Shown one piece after another: positions 1 through 8,790 of a DNA stretch of 64,000 nucleotides. Both the position numbers and the translations under genes were made by a program. Source of the stretch: Mycobacterium bourgelatii (GTDB lineage Bacteria; Actinomycetota; Actinomycetes; Mycobacteriales; Mycobacteriaceae); the NCBI RefSeq assembly GCF_010723575.1, contig NZ_BLKZ01000002.1:124001-188000 (forward strand), written 5' to 3'. Positions within the stretch are counted from its first letter, which is position 1. The number at the start of each line of letters is the position of its first letter. The notes beneath the pieces are model-generated. The model was not told where the DNA came from, did not search any database, and was given only the letters and a program-made list of their open reading frames with translations.

Positions 1-547
1 GCGCCGGCCCGGGTTTGAGGGTCAGGCCGGTCGGCCGCACGCCGTCGCGCTCGACCGGATCCAGTTCGGCCAACAGTTTTTCGATGGGCTGTTGGATGGG
101 CCCGGCTTGACCCGGGACGGTGAGCCGCGCCTCGGGCTCGACGTCCAGCCACGGGATCAGCACAAACGCCCGCTGATGGGCGCGCGGGTGCGGCAGGGTC
201 AAGGCTTCGTCGTCCACGGTGACCTCGGCTCCTCCGCCGGAGCCACCCTGGTGGCAGGCAATCAGGTCGACATCGAGGGTGCGTGGCCCCCAGCGCTGTT
301 CGCGTACCCGATCGGCCGCCCGTTCCAGCTCTTGCGCCCGCTGCAACCAGCCGCGTTCGTCGCAGCCGGGGTTGTCGGCGATCAGCACCGCGTTGAGGAA
401 CGGCCCCTGCTGCACGCCGCCCCACGGCTCCGTCTCATAGACCGGCGAGACGGCAATCACCGCCTCGCCGAGTGCGTCGACGACCGACTGCAACCGGGCG
501 AGTCGGTCACCCAGGTTCGATCCGATCGACAGCACCACCCGGGTCAT
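1..547 (-). CDS. folK: FolK, 6-hydroxymethyl-7,8-dihydropterin pyrophosphokinase (partial, cut by window edge)
   Basis: Transfers pyrophosphate from ATP to 6-hydroxymethyl-dihydropterin, the step before dihydropteroate synthase in folate synthesis; cytosolic. Translated from the ATG at 547 on the minus strand, it begins MTRVVLSIGSNLGDR and contains the HPPK signature (RWGPRTLDVDLI, about residues 86-97). The reading frame is still open at base 2, so about 182 codons are visible and the C-terminus lies outside the window. Its ATG overlaps the TGA of folB (ATGA), implying translational coupling in a folE-folP-folB-folK operon. No defects seen in the visible part. Confidence 0.95.
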   Translation of the reverse strand, partial: MTRVVLSIGSNLGDRLARLQSVVDALGEAVIAVSPVYETEPWGGVQQGPFLNAVLIADNPGCDERGWLQRAQELERAADRVREQRWGPRTLDVDLIACHQGGSGGGAEVTVDDEALTLPHPRAHQRAFVLIPWLDVEPEARLTVPGQAGPIQQPIEKLLAELDPVERDGVRPTGLTLKPGPA

Positions 548-957
548 ACCTGTCGACCTTCTGGACCGCCGGCGGGTACCACCGAACCGCGACCGCCGCG
601 CCGCGACCGCCGCACCACCACCGCCACGTCGGCGAACTGCTGCGGGATCGGTGCCTGGGGCTTGTGCACCACTACCTCGACGGCGTGTACGCGCTGATCC
701 GTCATCACCCGGTCGGCAATCTCACCGCCGACCGTTTCGATCAGCTTGCGGGGCGGGCCGGCGACGATGTCGCTGGCCAGTTGAGCGAGGGCGCCGTAGT
801 CGTAGGTGTCGGACAGTTCGTCGCTGGCCGCGGCTTCGGCGAGGTCCATCCACAGGGTGATGTCGATGACGAATTCCTGCCCCTCGACCCGCTCGTGCTC
901 GAAAACTCCGTGCCGTCCCCGAACACTCAAGCCACGCAATTCGATCCGGTCAGCCAT
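544..957 (-). CDS. folB: FolB, dihydroneopterin aldolase
   Basis: Converts 7,8-dihydroneopterin to 6-hydroxymethyl-7,8-dihydropterin and glycolaldehyde in folate synthesis. The 137-residue product starts MADRIELRGLSVRGRHGVF, with the usual LRGL..GxHGVF opening, the DYGAL stretch near residue 53 and the VVVHKPQAPI strand near the C-terminus. Length is normal for the family apart from a short Arg/Gly-rich C-terminal tail. It overlaps folP by 8 bases upstream and folK by 3 bases downstream, so the four folate genes look like one translationally coupled unit. Confidence 0.96.
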   Translation of the reverse strand: MADRIELRGLSVRGRHGVFEHERVEGQEFVIDITLWMDLAEAAASDELSDTYDYGALAQLASDIVAGPPRKLIETVGGEIADRVMTDQRVHAVEVVVHKPQAPIPQQFADVAVVVRRSRRGGRGSVVPAGGPEGRQV

Positions 958-1789
958 CGCGCCCTTTCTGCCATGCGCCGACGACCTTCAGGGCGTCGAC
1001 CGAAGCCCGCACGTCGTGCACCCGCACCCCCCAGGCACCGTGCAGGGCAGCGAGCGCGGTGATGACCGCCGTGGCGGTCTCCCGTCCGTTGGGTGGTCTG
1101 ACCGCACCGTCGGCGTCGGCGAGCAACGCGCCGAGGAATCGCTTGCGGGAAGCGCCCAGCAGGACCGGGACGCCCGTGCCGACCAACTCCGGCAGCGCGT
1201 GCAGCAGCGCCCAATTGTGTTGGCCCGTCTTGGCGAAACCGAGTCCGGGATCGATCACGAGCTTTGCCGGGTCGACGCCGGCCGCCTCAGCGTCGGCCAC
1301 GCTGGCGAGCAGGTCGGCGCGCACGTCGGCCACGACGTCGCGGTACTCCGGAACCTGATGCGGCCGTTGTGCGGAGATCGGGCGCCAGTGCATCAAAATC
1401 CACGGGACGCCCGCCTCGGCAACCAGCGGCGCCATGGCCGGATCGGCCCGGCCACCGGACACGTCGTTGACGATCTGCGCACCGTTCTCCAGCGCGGCCC
1501 GCGCCACGTCCGCGTGCATGGTGTCGATGCTGACGGTAATCCCCTGCGCCGCAAGCTCTTTCACTACGGGGACGACGCGCGACGCCTCGAGTTTGGGCTG
1601 CACCCGGGTGGCGCCGGGTCGCGTGGACTCGCCCCCGACGTCGACGATGTCCGCTCCTTCGGCGGCCATAGCCAGACCATGGGCTACGGCGCCGTCCATA
1701 TCGAGAAAAAGTCCTCCGTCGGAGAACGAATCCTCAGTGACGTTGAGAACCCCCATAACCTTCATGGGCCATGGTTGCAGCGGGTTCAC
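950..1789 (-). CDS. folP1: FolP, dihydropteroate synthase
   Basis: Condenses 6-hydroxymethyl-dihydropterin pyrophosphate with p-aminobenzoate; the sulfonamide target. The 279-residue protein carries both DHPS signatures: VMGVLNVTEDSFSDGG near the N-terminus and the pterin-binding GGESTRPGATRV near residue 53. It also has NDVSGGRADP, DPGLGFAKT and a C-terminal GVRVHDVRAS. The start at 1789 lies 6 bases after the folE stop; an internal ATG 8 codons in is an alternative start. Position and length match M. tuberculosis folP1 (the active copy), not the paralogue folP2. Confidence 0.96.
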   Translation of the reverse strand: MNPLQPWPMKVMGVLNVTEDSFSDGGLFLDMDGAVAHGLAMAAEGADIVDVGGESTRPGATRVQPKLEASRVVPVVKELAAQGITVSIDTMHADVARAALENGAQIVNDVSGGRADPAMAPLVAEAGVPWILMHWRPISAQRPHQVPEYRDVVADVRADLLASVADAEAAGVDPAKLVIDPGLGFAKTGQHNWALLHALPELVGTGVPVLLGASRKRFLGALLADADGAVRPPNGRETATAVITALAALHGAWGVRVHDVRASVDALKVVGAWQKGRDG

Positions 1790-1795
1790 CGGGTC

Positions 1796-2404
1796 TCACT
1801 TACGCAGGATGAGATCAAGCGCTTCGGCTCGGGACGCGGCATCCCTCTTGAATTGACCGCGTACCGCCGACGTAGTCGTAGTGGCACCGGGCTTGCGCAC
1901 CCCGCGCATCGCCATGCACAGGTGCTCCGCCTCGACCACCACGATCACGCCGCGGGGGTTGAGTCGCGCCATCAGGGCGTCGGCGATCTGACTGGTAAGC
2001 CGCTCCTGCACCTGCGGCCTCTTGGCATAGAGGTCGACCAGTCGGGCGATCTTCGACAGTCCGGTCACCCTGCCGTCGTCGCCGGGGATGTACCCGACAT
2101 GAGCTACGCCATGGAACGACACCAGGTGGTGTTCACACGTGGAGTACATCGGTATTTCCTTGACGATCACCAGTTCGTCGTGTTGCTCGTCGAACATGGT
2201 GGTCAGCACCGAGGAAGGGTCGGTGTACAGGCCGGCGAACATCTCCCGGTACGCGCGCGCGACGCGCGCCGGGGTTTCGCGCAGACCTTCCCGGTCCGGG
2301 TCCTCCCCGATGGCGGCCAACAGGTCGCGGACGGCGGCCTCGGCGCGTACTTGGTCGAACACTGGTGCCCCCTCGCTGGTGTACCGAGAGTCCAGCTGCG
2401 TCAT
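1796..2404 (-). CDS. folE: FolE, GTP cyclohydrolase I
   Basis: Converts GTP to dihydroneopterin triphosphate, the first step of folate synthesis. The ATG at 2404 is chosen because a good Shine-Dalgarno (GGAGGA) sits 5-6 bases upstream and the 202-residue product starts MTQLDSRY, like the M. tuberculosis protein; the frame is open further upstream but that part has no family match. Zinc and active-site segments are intact: MYSTCEHHLVSFHG and VVEAEHLCMAMRGVRKPG. The start lies 17 bases after the ftsH stop, so it may be read with ftsH. Confidence 0.96.
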   Translation of the reverse strand: MTQLDSRYTSEGAPVFDQVRAEAAVRDLLAAIGEDPDREGLRETPARVARAYREMFAGLYTDPSSVLTTMFDEQHDELVIVKEIPMYSTCEHHLVSFHGVAHVGYIPGDDGRVTGLSKIARLVDLYAKRPQVQERLTSQIADALMARLNPRGVIVVVEAEHLCMAMRGVRKPGATTTTSAVRGQFKRDAASRAEALDLILRK

Positions 2405-2421
2405 CGCATTCCTCCGTTTGG

Positions 2422-4656
2422 TCAGCCGTGGGCCGGCGGATTGGAACGACTTACGTCCTTCTCCGACTGCTCGGATGACTCGTCGGAATCCGGCTTGGAT
2501 TGATCGGACGGCGGATAGGTCTGGTAAGGGGTTTGCCGACCCGGCGCCGGGGGCCATCCGGGCGCGTGCCAACCGGCGGGGGCACCGTAGTCGGGCTGAG
2601 TGGGCTTAGGACCGGCGGCCGGGGACCCGTTGGCCCCGTTGCCGCCCGCCTCGGCCTCGGCGGCCTTGGCGGCCTCTGCCGCCCGCGCGATGGCCACCTT
2701 GAACGGCGGCTCGGGGACCGACTCGGGCGGCCATGGTTCGCCCCGCTCCATGGCGAGCTCACCGGGGGTCTTGATCGGCGGCTTGTCCGACGGAATGCGC
2801 CCGCCGAAGTCGTCGAACATCGTCAGCCGGGGTCGCTTCTCGACGCCCGCAAAGATGCCCTCCAACTCGGGCCGATGCAGGGTCTCCTTCTCCAGCAGCT
2901 CACCGGCCAGCGTGTCCAGGACGTCGCGGTACTCGGTGAGGATCTCCCATGCCTCGGTGTGCGCCGCCTCGATGAGCTTGCGGACCTCCTCGTCGATGGC
3001 ACCGGCGACTTCATGCGAGTAGTCCGGCTGGTTACCCATGGTGCGGCCCAGGAACGGATCGCCGTGTTCGGTGCCGTACTTGACTGCGCCCAACCGCGCG
3101 CTCATGCCGTATTCGGTGACCATCGCCCGCGCGACCTTGGTGGCCTGCTCGATGTCGGATACCGCGCCGGTGGTCGGCTCACGGAACACCAGTTCCTCGG
3201 CGGCTCGTCCGCCCATCGCGAACACCAGTTGGGCGATCATCTCCGAGCGAGTCCGCAGGCCCTTGTCTTCCTCGGGAACGGCCACCGCGTGTCCACCGGT
3301 ACGTCCCCGGGCCAGGATCGTGACCTTGTACACGGGGTCGATGTCCGGCATCGCCCAAGCCGCCAGGGTGTGACCGCCCTCGTGGTAGGCGGTGATCTTC
3401 TTTTCGTGCTCGCTGATGATCCGGCCCTTGCGACGCGGGCCACCGATCACGCGGTCGACGGCCTCTTCCAGGGCCGCGCTGGTGATGACGGTGCCGTTCT
3501 CACGGGCGGTCAGCAGGGCCGCCTCGTTGATGACGTTGGCCAGGTCGGCGCCGGTCATGCCGACGGTGCGCTTGGCCAGGCCGTCCAGGTCTGCGTCCTC
3601 GGCGATCGGCTTGCCCTTGGAGTGCACCCGCAAGACCGCCCGACGCCCCGCCAGGTCGGGGTTAGAGACCGGGATCTGGCGGTCGAAGCGGCCCGGCCGC
3701 AACAGCGCCGGGTCCAGGATGTCCGGCCGGTTGGTGGCCGCGATCAGGATCACGCCGGCGCGATCGCCGAAGCCGTCCATCTCGACCAGCAGCTGATTCA
3801 GCGTCTGCTCGCGTTCGTCGTGGCCACCGCCGAGACCGGCACCGCGCTGTCGACCAACCGCGTCGATCTCGTCGACGAAGATGATGCACGGACTGTTCTG
3901 TTTCGCCTGTTCGAAAAGGTCCCGGACGCGGGATGCACCGACGCCGACGAACATCTCGACGAAATCGGAGCCGGAGATGGTGAAGAACGGCACGCCGGCC
4001 TCACCCGCCACGGCGCGGGCCAGCAGCGTCTTGCCGGTGCCCGGCGGACCGTACAACAGCACACCCTTGGGGATCTTGGCGCCCAGCGCCTGATACCTGC
4101 TGGGGTTCTGCAGGAAGTCCTTGATCTCGTAGAGCTCCTCGACCGCTTCATCGACGCCGGCGACGTCGGCGAACGTGGTCTTCGGCATGTCCTTGGACAT
4201 CTGTTTGGCGCGCGATTTGCCGAAGCCGAAGCCCATGCGGGCACCGCCCTGCATGCGGGAGAACATCACGAACAGACCGACCAGCAACAACAGCGGCAGC
4301 ACATAGACCAGTAGCTCACCCAGGATGCTGCCCTCGTTGACAACGGTGTTGACCTTGGCGTTCTTGGCGTTCAACGCGTTGAACAGGTCGACGCCGTAGC
4401 CGGCGGGGAACTTGGTGATGATCTTGTCGGAGTTCTCCGTTTCGTCGTTGCCCTTCTTGAGGGTCAACCGCAGCTGTTGTTCCCGGTCGTCTATCTGCGC
4501 GCTTTTCACGTTGTCGCTGTTGATCTGCGCCATCGCCACCGAGGTGTCGACCGGCTTATAGCCTCGGGTGTCGTCGCTGAAGTAGAAGAACGACCAGCCG
4601 AGCAGCACCACGACAGCCACGATCGTTACGGTGCGGAGAACGTTTTTCCGATTCAT
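2422..4656 (-). CDS. ftsH: FtsH, ATP-dependent membrane zinc metalloprotease
   Basis: Membrane-anchored AAA+ protease that extracts and degrades misfolded or regulatory proteins. 744 residues from the ATG at 4656 (MNRKNVLR); a TTG one codon upstream is less likely. Transmembrane segments at about residues 8-27 and 113-133 flank an extracytoplasmic loop. Walker A is GPPGTGKT (203-210), Walker B IIFVDEID (258-265), the SRH region follows, and the zinc site is HEGGH (425-429). The C-terminal 100 residues are a Pro/Gly/Ser-rich low-complexity tail typical of mycobacteria. Probable first gene of the transcript running into folE. Confidence 0.97.
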   Translation of the reverse strand: MNRKNVLRTVTIVAVVVLLGWSFFYFSDDTRGYKPVDTSVAMAQINSDNVKSAQIDDREQQLRLTLKKGNDETENSDKIITKFPAGYGVDLFNALNAKNAKVNTVVNEGSILGELLVYVLPLLLLVGLFVMFSRMQGGARMGFGFGKSRAKQMSKDMPKTTFADVAGVDEAVEELYEIKDFLQNPSRYQALGAKIPKGVLLYGPPGTGKTLLARAVAGEAGVPFFTISGSDFVEMFVGVGASRVRDLFEQAKQNSPCIIFVDEIDAVGRQRGAGLGGGHDEREQTLNQLLVEMDGFGDRAGVILIAATNRPDILDPALLRPGRFDRQIPVSNPDLAGRRAVLRVHSKGKPIAEDADLDGLAKRTVGMTGADLANVINEAALLTARENGTVITSAALEEAVDRVIGGPRRKGRIISEHEKKITAYHEGGHTLAAWAMPDIDPVYKVTILARGRTGGHAVAVPEEDKGLRTRSEMIAQLVFAMGGRAAEELVFREPTTGAVSDIEQATKVARAMVTEYGMSARLGAVKYGTEHGDPFLGRTMGNQPDYSHEVAGAIDEEVRKLIEAAHTEAWEILTEYRDVLDTLAGELLEKETLHRPELEGIFAGVEKRPRLTMFDDFGGRIPSDKPPIKTPGELAMERGEPWPPESVPEPPFKVAIARAAEAAKAAEAEAGGNGANGSPAAGPKPTQPDYGAPAGWHAPGWPPAPGRQTPYQTYPPSDQSKPDSDESSEQSEKDVSRSNPPAHG

Positions 4657-4850
4657 CAATCATCGGCCGTGCCGGCCAGGTCCTTCCGTATATACGTGCA
4701 TGCAGCTCGAAATGTCCAGGTTACCGCCCATCCCGGTTGCGACGGGTCCCGACCAGACAACGACCGGCAGTTCCCAATGCGCGACCATGTCGACCGTCAG
4801 GCAAGTGTGACAGTCCAGACGGGCGGCACACCCACCGTGGTGATTACCCG
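4657..4850. promoter_or_regulatory. Intergenic region with probable ftsH promoter
   Basis: About 190 bases between ftsH and the VOC gene. On the minus strand an AT-rich GTATATAC block at about 4687-4694, some 30 bases before the ftsH start, could supply a -10 element. No RNA gene or repeat seen. In M. tuberculosis this junction carries the espA-espC-espD cluster; none of it is present here. Confidence 0.35.
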
Positions 4851-5264
4851 CTATTGGTAATAACGAGCCTCGATCACGTTGCCGTCCGGATCCGGGAAGT
4901 AATAGCCCTGCGGGGCCCAGCCCTGGGCCCCGAAGGAGTGGTTCAGTCGGGCGCTGGTGTCGATGTGCTCTGCCTGCAACCGCCGATCCAGTTCGTCGTA
5001 CTCAGCCTTCGACATCGCGATGCAGACGTGATTGACCGGGTGACCGGCGCTGCCCGCGACCTTGGTCATCGACTCGGTTGGGGCGGCGCCCTGTCGAGGC
5101 ATCAGGTCGATGATGGAATCGTCGCTGACCCGCACGCTCGGAAACGGCGCCTCTCCGGCCTCGAATTCTTCAAACCGCACGGGTGCTAGGCCCACGACCC
5201 GGGTGTAGAAGTCCATCGAAGCTCGCGGGTCGCTCGTCCAGAGCACCACGTGGTCCAGCCGCAT
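4851..5264 (-). CDS. VOC-superfamily (glyoxalase/bleomycin-resistance/dioxygenase fold) protein
   Basis: 137 residues forming two beta-alpha-beta-beta-beta modules of the vicinal oxygen chelate fold. Likely metal ligands are His4 (MRLDHVVLW), a His in HPVNHVCIAM near residue 78 and the Glu in DPDGNVIEARYY near the C-terminus. The DPDGNxIE ending is the standard VOC signature. Substrate is unknown: lyase, dioxygenase and drug-binding members all look alike at this level. It is transcribed away from ephA and occupies the place where M. tuberculosis has esp genes. The start at 5264 is the first plausible one. Confidence 0.85.
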   Translation of the reverse strand: MRLDHVVLWTSDPRASMDFYTRVVGLAPVRFEEFEAGEAPFPSVRVSDDSIIDLMPRQGAAPTESMTKVAGSAGHPVNHVCIAMSKAEYDELDRRLQAEHIDTSARLNHSFGAQGWAPQGYYFPDPDGNVIEARYYQ

Positions 5265-5370
5265 GCTTGTAGATGATGCGCTTGGGGGTCCCGATATCCA
5301 ACCCGGTGGCAGTTCTCTGGCCCGTCTGTGCCCCCTTCACTGCGTCGTGCCGTTGTGATTTGGTGAGACG

Positions 5371-6345
5371 ATGGGCGCATCAACCGAACGGTTAGTCGAT
5401 GCCAACGGCGTGCAGCTGCGGGTGGTCGAGGCCGGGGACCGCGGCGCACCGGTGGTGGTGTTGTGCCATGGCTTTCCCGAACTGGCCTTTTCCTGGCGCC
5501 ACCAGATTCCGGTCCTAGCCGAGGCGGGTTACCACGTGCTGGCTCCCGACCAGCGCGGGTACGGCGGCTCGTCGCGTCCAGAGCCTATCGAGGCGTACGA
5601 CATCCACCACTTGACCGGCGACATCGTCGGACTGCTCGATGACGTCGGCGCGGACAAGGCGGTCTGGATCGGCCACGACTGGGGCTCGGTGGTGGTGTGG
5701 AACGCACCGCTGCTGCACCCCGACCGAGTCGCCGGCGTCGCGTCGCTGAGCGTGCCGGTGGTGACGCGATCGAGGAAGCCGCCAACTCAGGCGTTCCGCG
5801 ACATTTTCGGCGACAACTTCTTCTACATCTTGTATTTCCAGGAGCCCGGCGTCGCCGACGCCGAACTCGACGCCGACCCGGCCCGCACGATGCGGCGCAT
5901 GATGGGCAGTTTGAAGCTCACCGACGACCCCGACGGCCAACGCGCCGGCCTGCGGATGGTTGCGCCGGGGCCCGAAGGGTTCATCGAACGCCTCCCCGAA
6001 CCCGACGGCCTGCCCTCGTGGATCAGCCAAGACGAACTCGATTACTACGTCAGCGAATTCAGCCGCACCGGCTTCACCGGCGGCCTGAATTGGTATCGCA
6101 ACTTCGACCGCAATTGGGAGACCACTTCCGAACTCGCAGACTCCACCATTTCGGTGCCGTGCTTGTTCATCGGAGGTACGGGCGACCCGGTGCTGGGCTT
6201 CACCCCGCGCGACCGCGCCGCACGAGCGATCACGGGACCCTACCGCGAAGTGATGATCGAAGGTGCCGGGCACTGGCTGCAGCAGGAGCGGCCGGACGAG
6301 ATCAACGCGGCACTGCTGGAATATCTCAAAGGAGTGGACTGGTGA
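5371..6345 (+). CDS. ephA: EphA-type epoxide hydrolase
   Basis: Alpha/beta-hydrolase predicted to open epoxides to diols, cytosolic. 324 residues. The oxyanion-hole motif HGFP is at residues 33-36, the nucleophile Asp103 lies in GHDWGS, a charge-relay Asp is likely in GTGDPVLGF, and the catalytic His is in GAGHWLQQE. Two lid tyrosines are likely in the 130-230 region. Length and position match M. tuberculosis EphA (Rv3617). Its TGA overlaps the GTG of the next gene by two bases, so ephA, the luciferase-like gene and the dehydrogenase form a coupled three-gene operon. Confidence 0.93.
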   Translation: MGASTERLVDANGVQLRVVEAGDRGAPVVVLCHGFPELAFSWRHQIPVLAEAGYHVLAPDQRGYGGSSRPEPIEAYDIHHLTGDIVGLLDDVGADKAVWIGHDWGSVVVWNAPLLHPDRVAGVASLSVPVVTRSRKPPTQAFRDIFGDNFFYILYFQEPGVADAELDADPARTMRRMMGSLKLTDDPDGQRAGLRMVAPGPEGFIERLPEPDGLPSWISQDELDYYVSEFSRTGFTGGLNWYRNFDRNWETTSELADSTISVPCLFIGGTGDPVLGFTPRDRAARAITGPYREVMIEGAGHWLQQERPDEINAALLEYLKGVDW

Positions 6346-7529
6346 GCGCACCGCTGCGATTCGGAGTCTTCATCACCCCGTTTCATCCGACGGGCCAATC
6401 CCCTACCGTCGCACTGGAATACGATATGGAGCGCGTCGTCGCCCTGGACCGGCTGGGATATGACGAGGCCTGGTTCGGCGAACACCATTCCGGCGGATAT
6501 GAACTGATCGCCTGCCCGGAGGTGTTCATCGCGGCCGCCGCGGAGCGGACCAAGCACATCCGGCTGGGCACCGGCGTGGTGTCGTTGCCCTACCACCATC
6601 CGCTGATGGTCGCCGACCGCTGGGTGCTGCTGGACCATCTGACCCGCGGCAGGGTGATGTTCGGCGCCGGCCCCGGCGCATTGCCGTCGGACGCGTACAT
6701 GATGGGCATCGATCCGATCGATCAGCGGCGGATGATGCACGAGTCGCTCGAGGCGATCCTGGCGCTGTTCCGCGCCGCTCCCGAAGAACGCGTGGACCGC
6801 CACTCGGACTGGTTCACGCTGCGCGACGCCCAGTTGCATATCCGCCCGTACACCTGGCCCTATCCCGAAATCTCTACGGCCGCCATGATTTCGCCGTCTG
6901 GGCCACGACTGGCCGGTGCGCTGGGCACCTCGCTGCTGTCCTTGTCGATGTCGGTTCCCGGTGGCTACGCGGCGCTGGAAAACACCTGGGAGGTGGTGCG
7001 CGAGCAGGCCGCCAAGGTGGGCCGCGACGAGCCCAACCGCCGCGATTGGCGGGTGCTGAGCATCATGCATCTGGCGGACACCCGGGAGCAGGCGATCGAG
7101 GATTGCACTTACGGCCTGCTCGACTTCTCCGCCTATTTCGGTGCCGCCGGTTTTGTCCCGTTGGCGAACACGGTCGAAGGCGGCCAGTCCCCCCGGGAGT
7201 TCGTCGCGGAGTATGCGGCCAAAGGCAATTGCTGCATCGGCACACCGGAAGACGCGATCGCCCACATCGAAGACCTGTTGGAGAGGTCAGGAGGTTTTGG
7301 CACCCTGCTGCTGCTCGGTCACGACTGGGCCTCACCCCAGGCGACGTACCACTCCTACGATCTGTTCGCCCGCAAGGTGATTCCGTACTTCAAGGGCCAA
7401 CTGGCAGCGCCGCGCGCATCGCACGAGTGGGCAAAGGATAAGCGGGACGAATTGATCGGCCGGGCCGGCCAGGCCGTCGTGCAAGCGATTTCCCAGCATG
7501 TCGCCGAGCACGAGGGCGCGGACAGCTGA
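6342..7529 (+). CDS. LLM-class (luciferase-like) flavin-dependent oxidoreductase, Rv3618 homologue
   Basis: 395 residues from the GTG at 6342, which overlaps the ephA stop and is preceded by AAAGGAG. The N-terminal strand RFGVFITPFHPTG, the EAWFGEHH motif and the RLGTGVVSLPYHHP and GRVMFGAGPG segments mark the bacterial luciferase-like TIM-barrel family, which uses reduced FMN or F420. Actual substrate is unknown; M. tuberculosis annotations call it a monooxygenase. Coupling to an epoxide hydrolase and an alcohol dehydrogenase suggests a small oxidative catabolic or detoxification route, which is an inference. Confidence 0.9.
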   Translation: MSAPLRFGVFITPFHPTGQSPTVALEYDMERVVALDRLGYDEAWFGEHHSGGYELIACPEVFIAAAAERTKHIRLGTGVVSLPYHHPLMVADRWVLLDHLTRGRVMFGAGPGALPSDAYMMGIDPIDQRRMMHESLEAILALFRAAPEERVDRHSDWFTLRDAQLHIRPYTWPYPEISTAAMISPSGPRLAGALGTSLLSLSMSVPGGYAALENTWEVVREQAAKVGRDEPNRRDWRVLSIMHLADTREQAIEDCTYGLLDFSAYFGAAGFVPLANTVEGGQSPREFVAEYAAKGNCCIGTPEDAIAHIEDLLERSGGFGTLLLLGHDWASPQATYHSYDLFARKVIPYFKGQLAAPRASHEWAKDKRDELIGRAGQAVVQAISQHVAEHEGADS

Positions 7530-8539
7530 TGCGCGCCTCGGTCCTGCGCGACGGACGGATGGTCTACCGCGACGACGTGCCCGATCCGGTTCCCGGGCCG
7601 GGCCAGGTGCTCGTCGGCGTGCGCGCGTGCGGGATCTGCGGTTCCGACCTGCATTTCGCGGCCCACGGCGCCGAGGTGGTGGCGCTGAGCAATGAGGTGG
7701 CCCACGGCCGCGGCATGGATCTCGACCTGAACCGGGACGTGTTCCTGGGGCACGAGTTCAGCGCCGAGGTACTCGAGGCCGGCCCCGACACCGAAACACA
7801 TCCCCCGGGCACCCTGGTGACGTCGATCCCGGTCGTGTTGTCCGCGAAAGGCGTCGAGCCGATCGTCTTCAGCAACACCACGGTGGGCGGGTACGCGGAA
7901 CGGATGTTGCTTTCGGCGCCGTTGTTGTTGCCCATCCCCAACGGTCTGGACCCTAAACACGCGGCCCTGGCCGAGCCCATGGCGGTGGGCTTGCACGCCG
8001 TGAACAAATCCGGGATCGAGTCGGGCGAGACGGCGTTGGTGATCGGCTGCGGCCCGATCGGCATCGCCATCATCGCGGCGTTGCGCGTCAGAGGCGTGGA
8101 AAACATCGTGGCATCAGACTTTTCGCCGAAGCGGCGCGACCTCGCCAGGCAGATGGGCGCGCACCAGACGATCGACCCGACGCAGGGCTCGCCGTTCGAC
8201 TCGGTCAGACCCGCCGTCGTGTTCGAGGCGGTCGGGGTGCCGGGCATCATCAACGACGTGATGCGTCGCGCCCGGCGCGGCAGCCGGCTGGTGGTCGCCG
8301 GCGTGTGCATGCAGGCCGACACCGTTCACCCGTTCTTTGCTATCGCCAAAGAGATCACGGTGCAGTTCAGCAACGCCTATACCCCGGAGGAGTTCGCCGC
8401 ATCGTTGCACGCACTGGCCGAGGGACACATCGACGTCGCCCCGATGATCACCGGGGAGGTAGGGCTCGAGGGCGTGGGCGCGGCGTTTGACGACCTGGCC
8501 GATCCCGATCGGCACTGCAAGATTCTGGTCACGCCGTAA
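7529..8539 (+). CDS. MDR-family zinc-type alcohol dehydrogenase
   Basis: 336-residue medium-chain dehydrogenase/reductase. The catalytic zinc ligand region is CGICGSDLHF (about 37-46) and FLGHEFSAEV (about 74-83); the Rossmann motif appears as VIGCGPIGIAIIA. The four-cysteine structural zinc lobe that usually follows GHE is absent: there is no Cys between the GHE motif and the nucleotide-binding domain. The ATG shares the last base of the preceding TGA (TGATG), so it is the third gene of the ephA operon. M. tuberculosis has no counterpart at this position as I recall it. Substrate cannot be told from sequence. Confidence 0.88.
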   Translation: MRASVLRDGRMVYRDDVPDPVPGPGQVLVGVRACGICGSDLHFAAHGAEVVALSNEVAHGRGMDLDLNRDVFLGHEFSAEVLEAGPDTETHPPGTLVTSIPVVLSAKGVEPIVFSNTTVGGYAERMLLSAPLLLPIPNGLDPKHAALAEPMAVGLHAVNKSGIESGETALVIGCGPIGIAIIAALRVRGVENIVASDFSPKRRDLARQMGAHQTIDPTQGSPFDSVRPAVVFEAVGVPGIINDVMRRARRGSRLVVAGVCMQADTVHPFFAIAKEITVQFSNAYTPEEFAASLHALAEGHIDVAPMITGEVGLEGVGAAFDDLADPDRHCKILVTP

Positions 8540-8790
8540 GCCACCTGGCGACATTCCTGCTGGCTCCTGCGACTTTCGAAGTCCACGGGCTGTGATCGGT
8601 GTGGCTAATGTGACGAATGAGGCTGGCGTGGCATCTTCGAAGAAGTTTAAGCGTTAGCTATGTGTTGGTTAACAGAAGGTGTACGGACAGTGAATCGCTG
8701 TCATACTCAGATCGCACGCTCGGCGCCGAGGATGCGCCGTGCGCAGGTATAGACGGTGCGGTGGTTGCGTTGGCTCACGAAGAACTCAGC

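Noticed and set aside
806..2503. 565-codon plus-strand open frame across folP and folE
   Set aside because: Antisense to two clear enzymes; high GC keeps the frame open and the product matches nothing.
2500..4314. 604-codon plus-strand open frame across ftsH
   Set aside because: Antisense shadow of ftsH with no domain.
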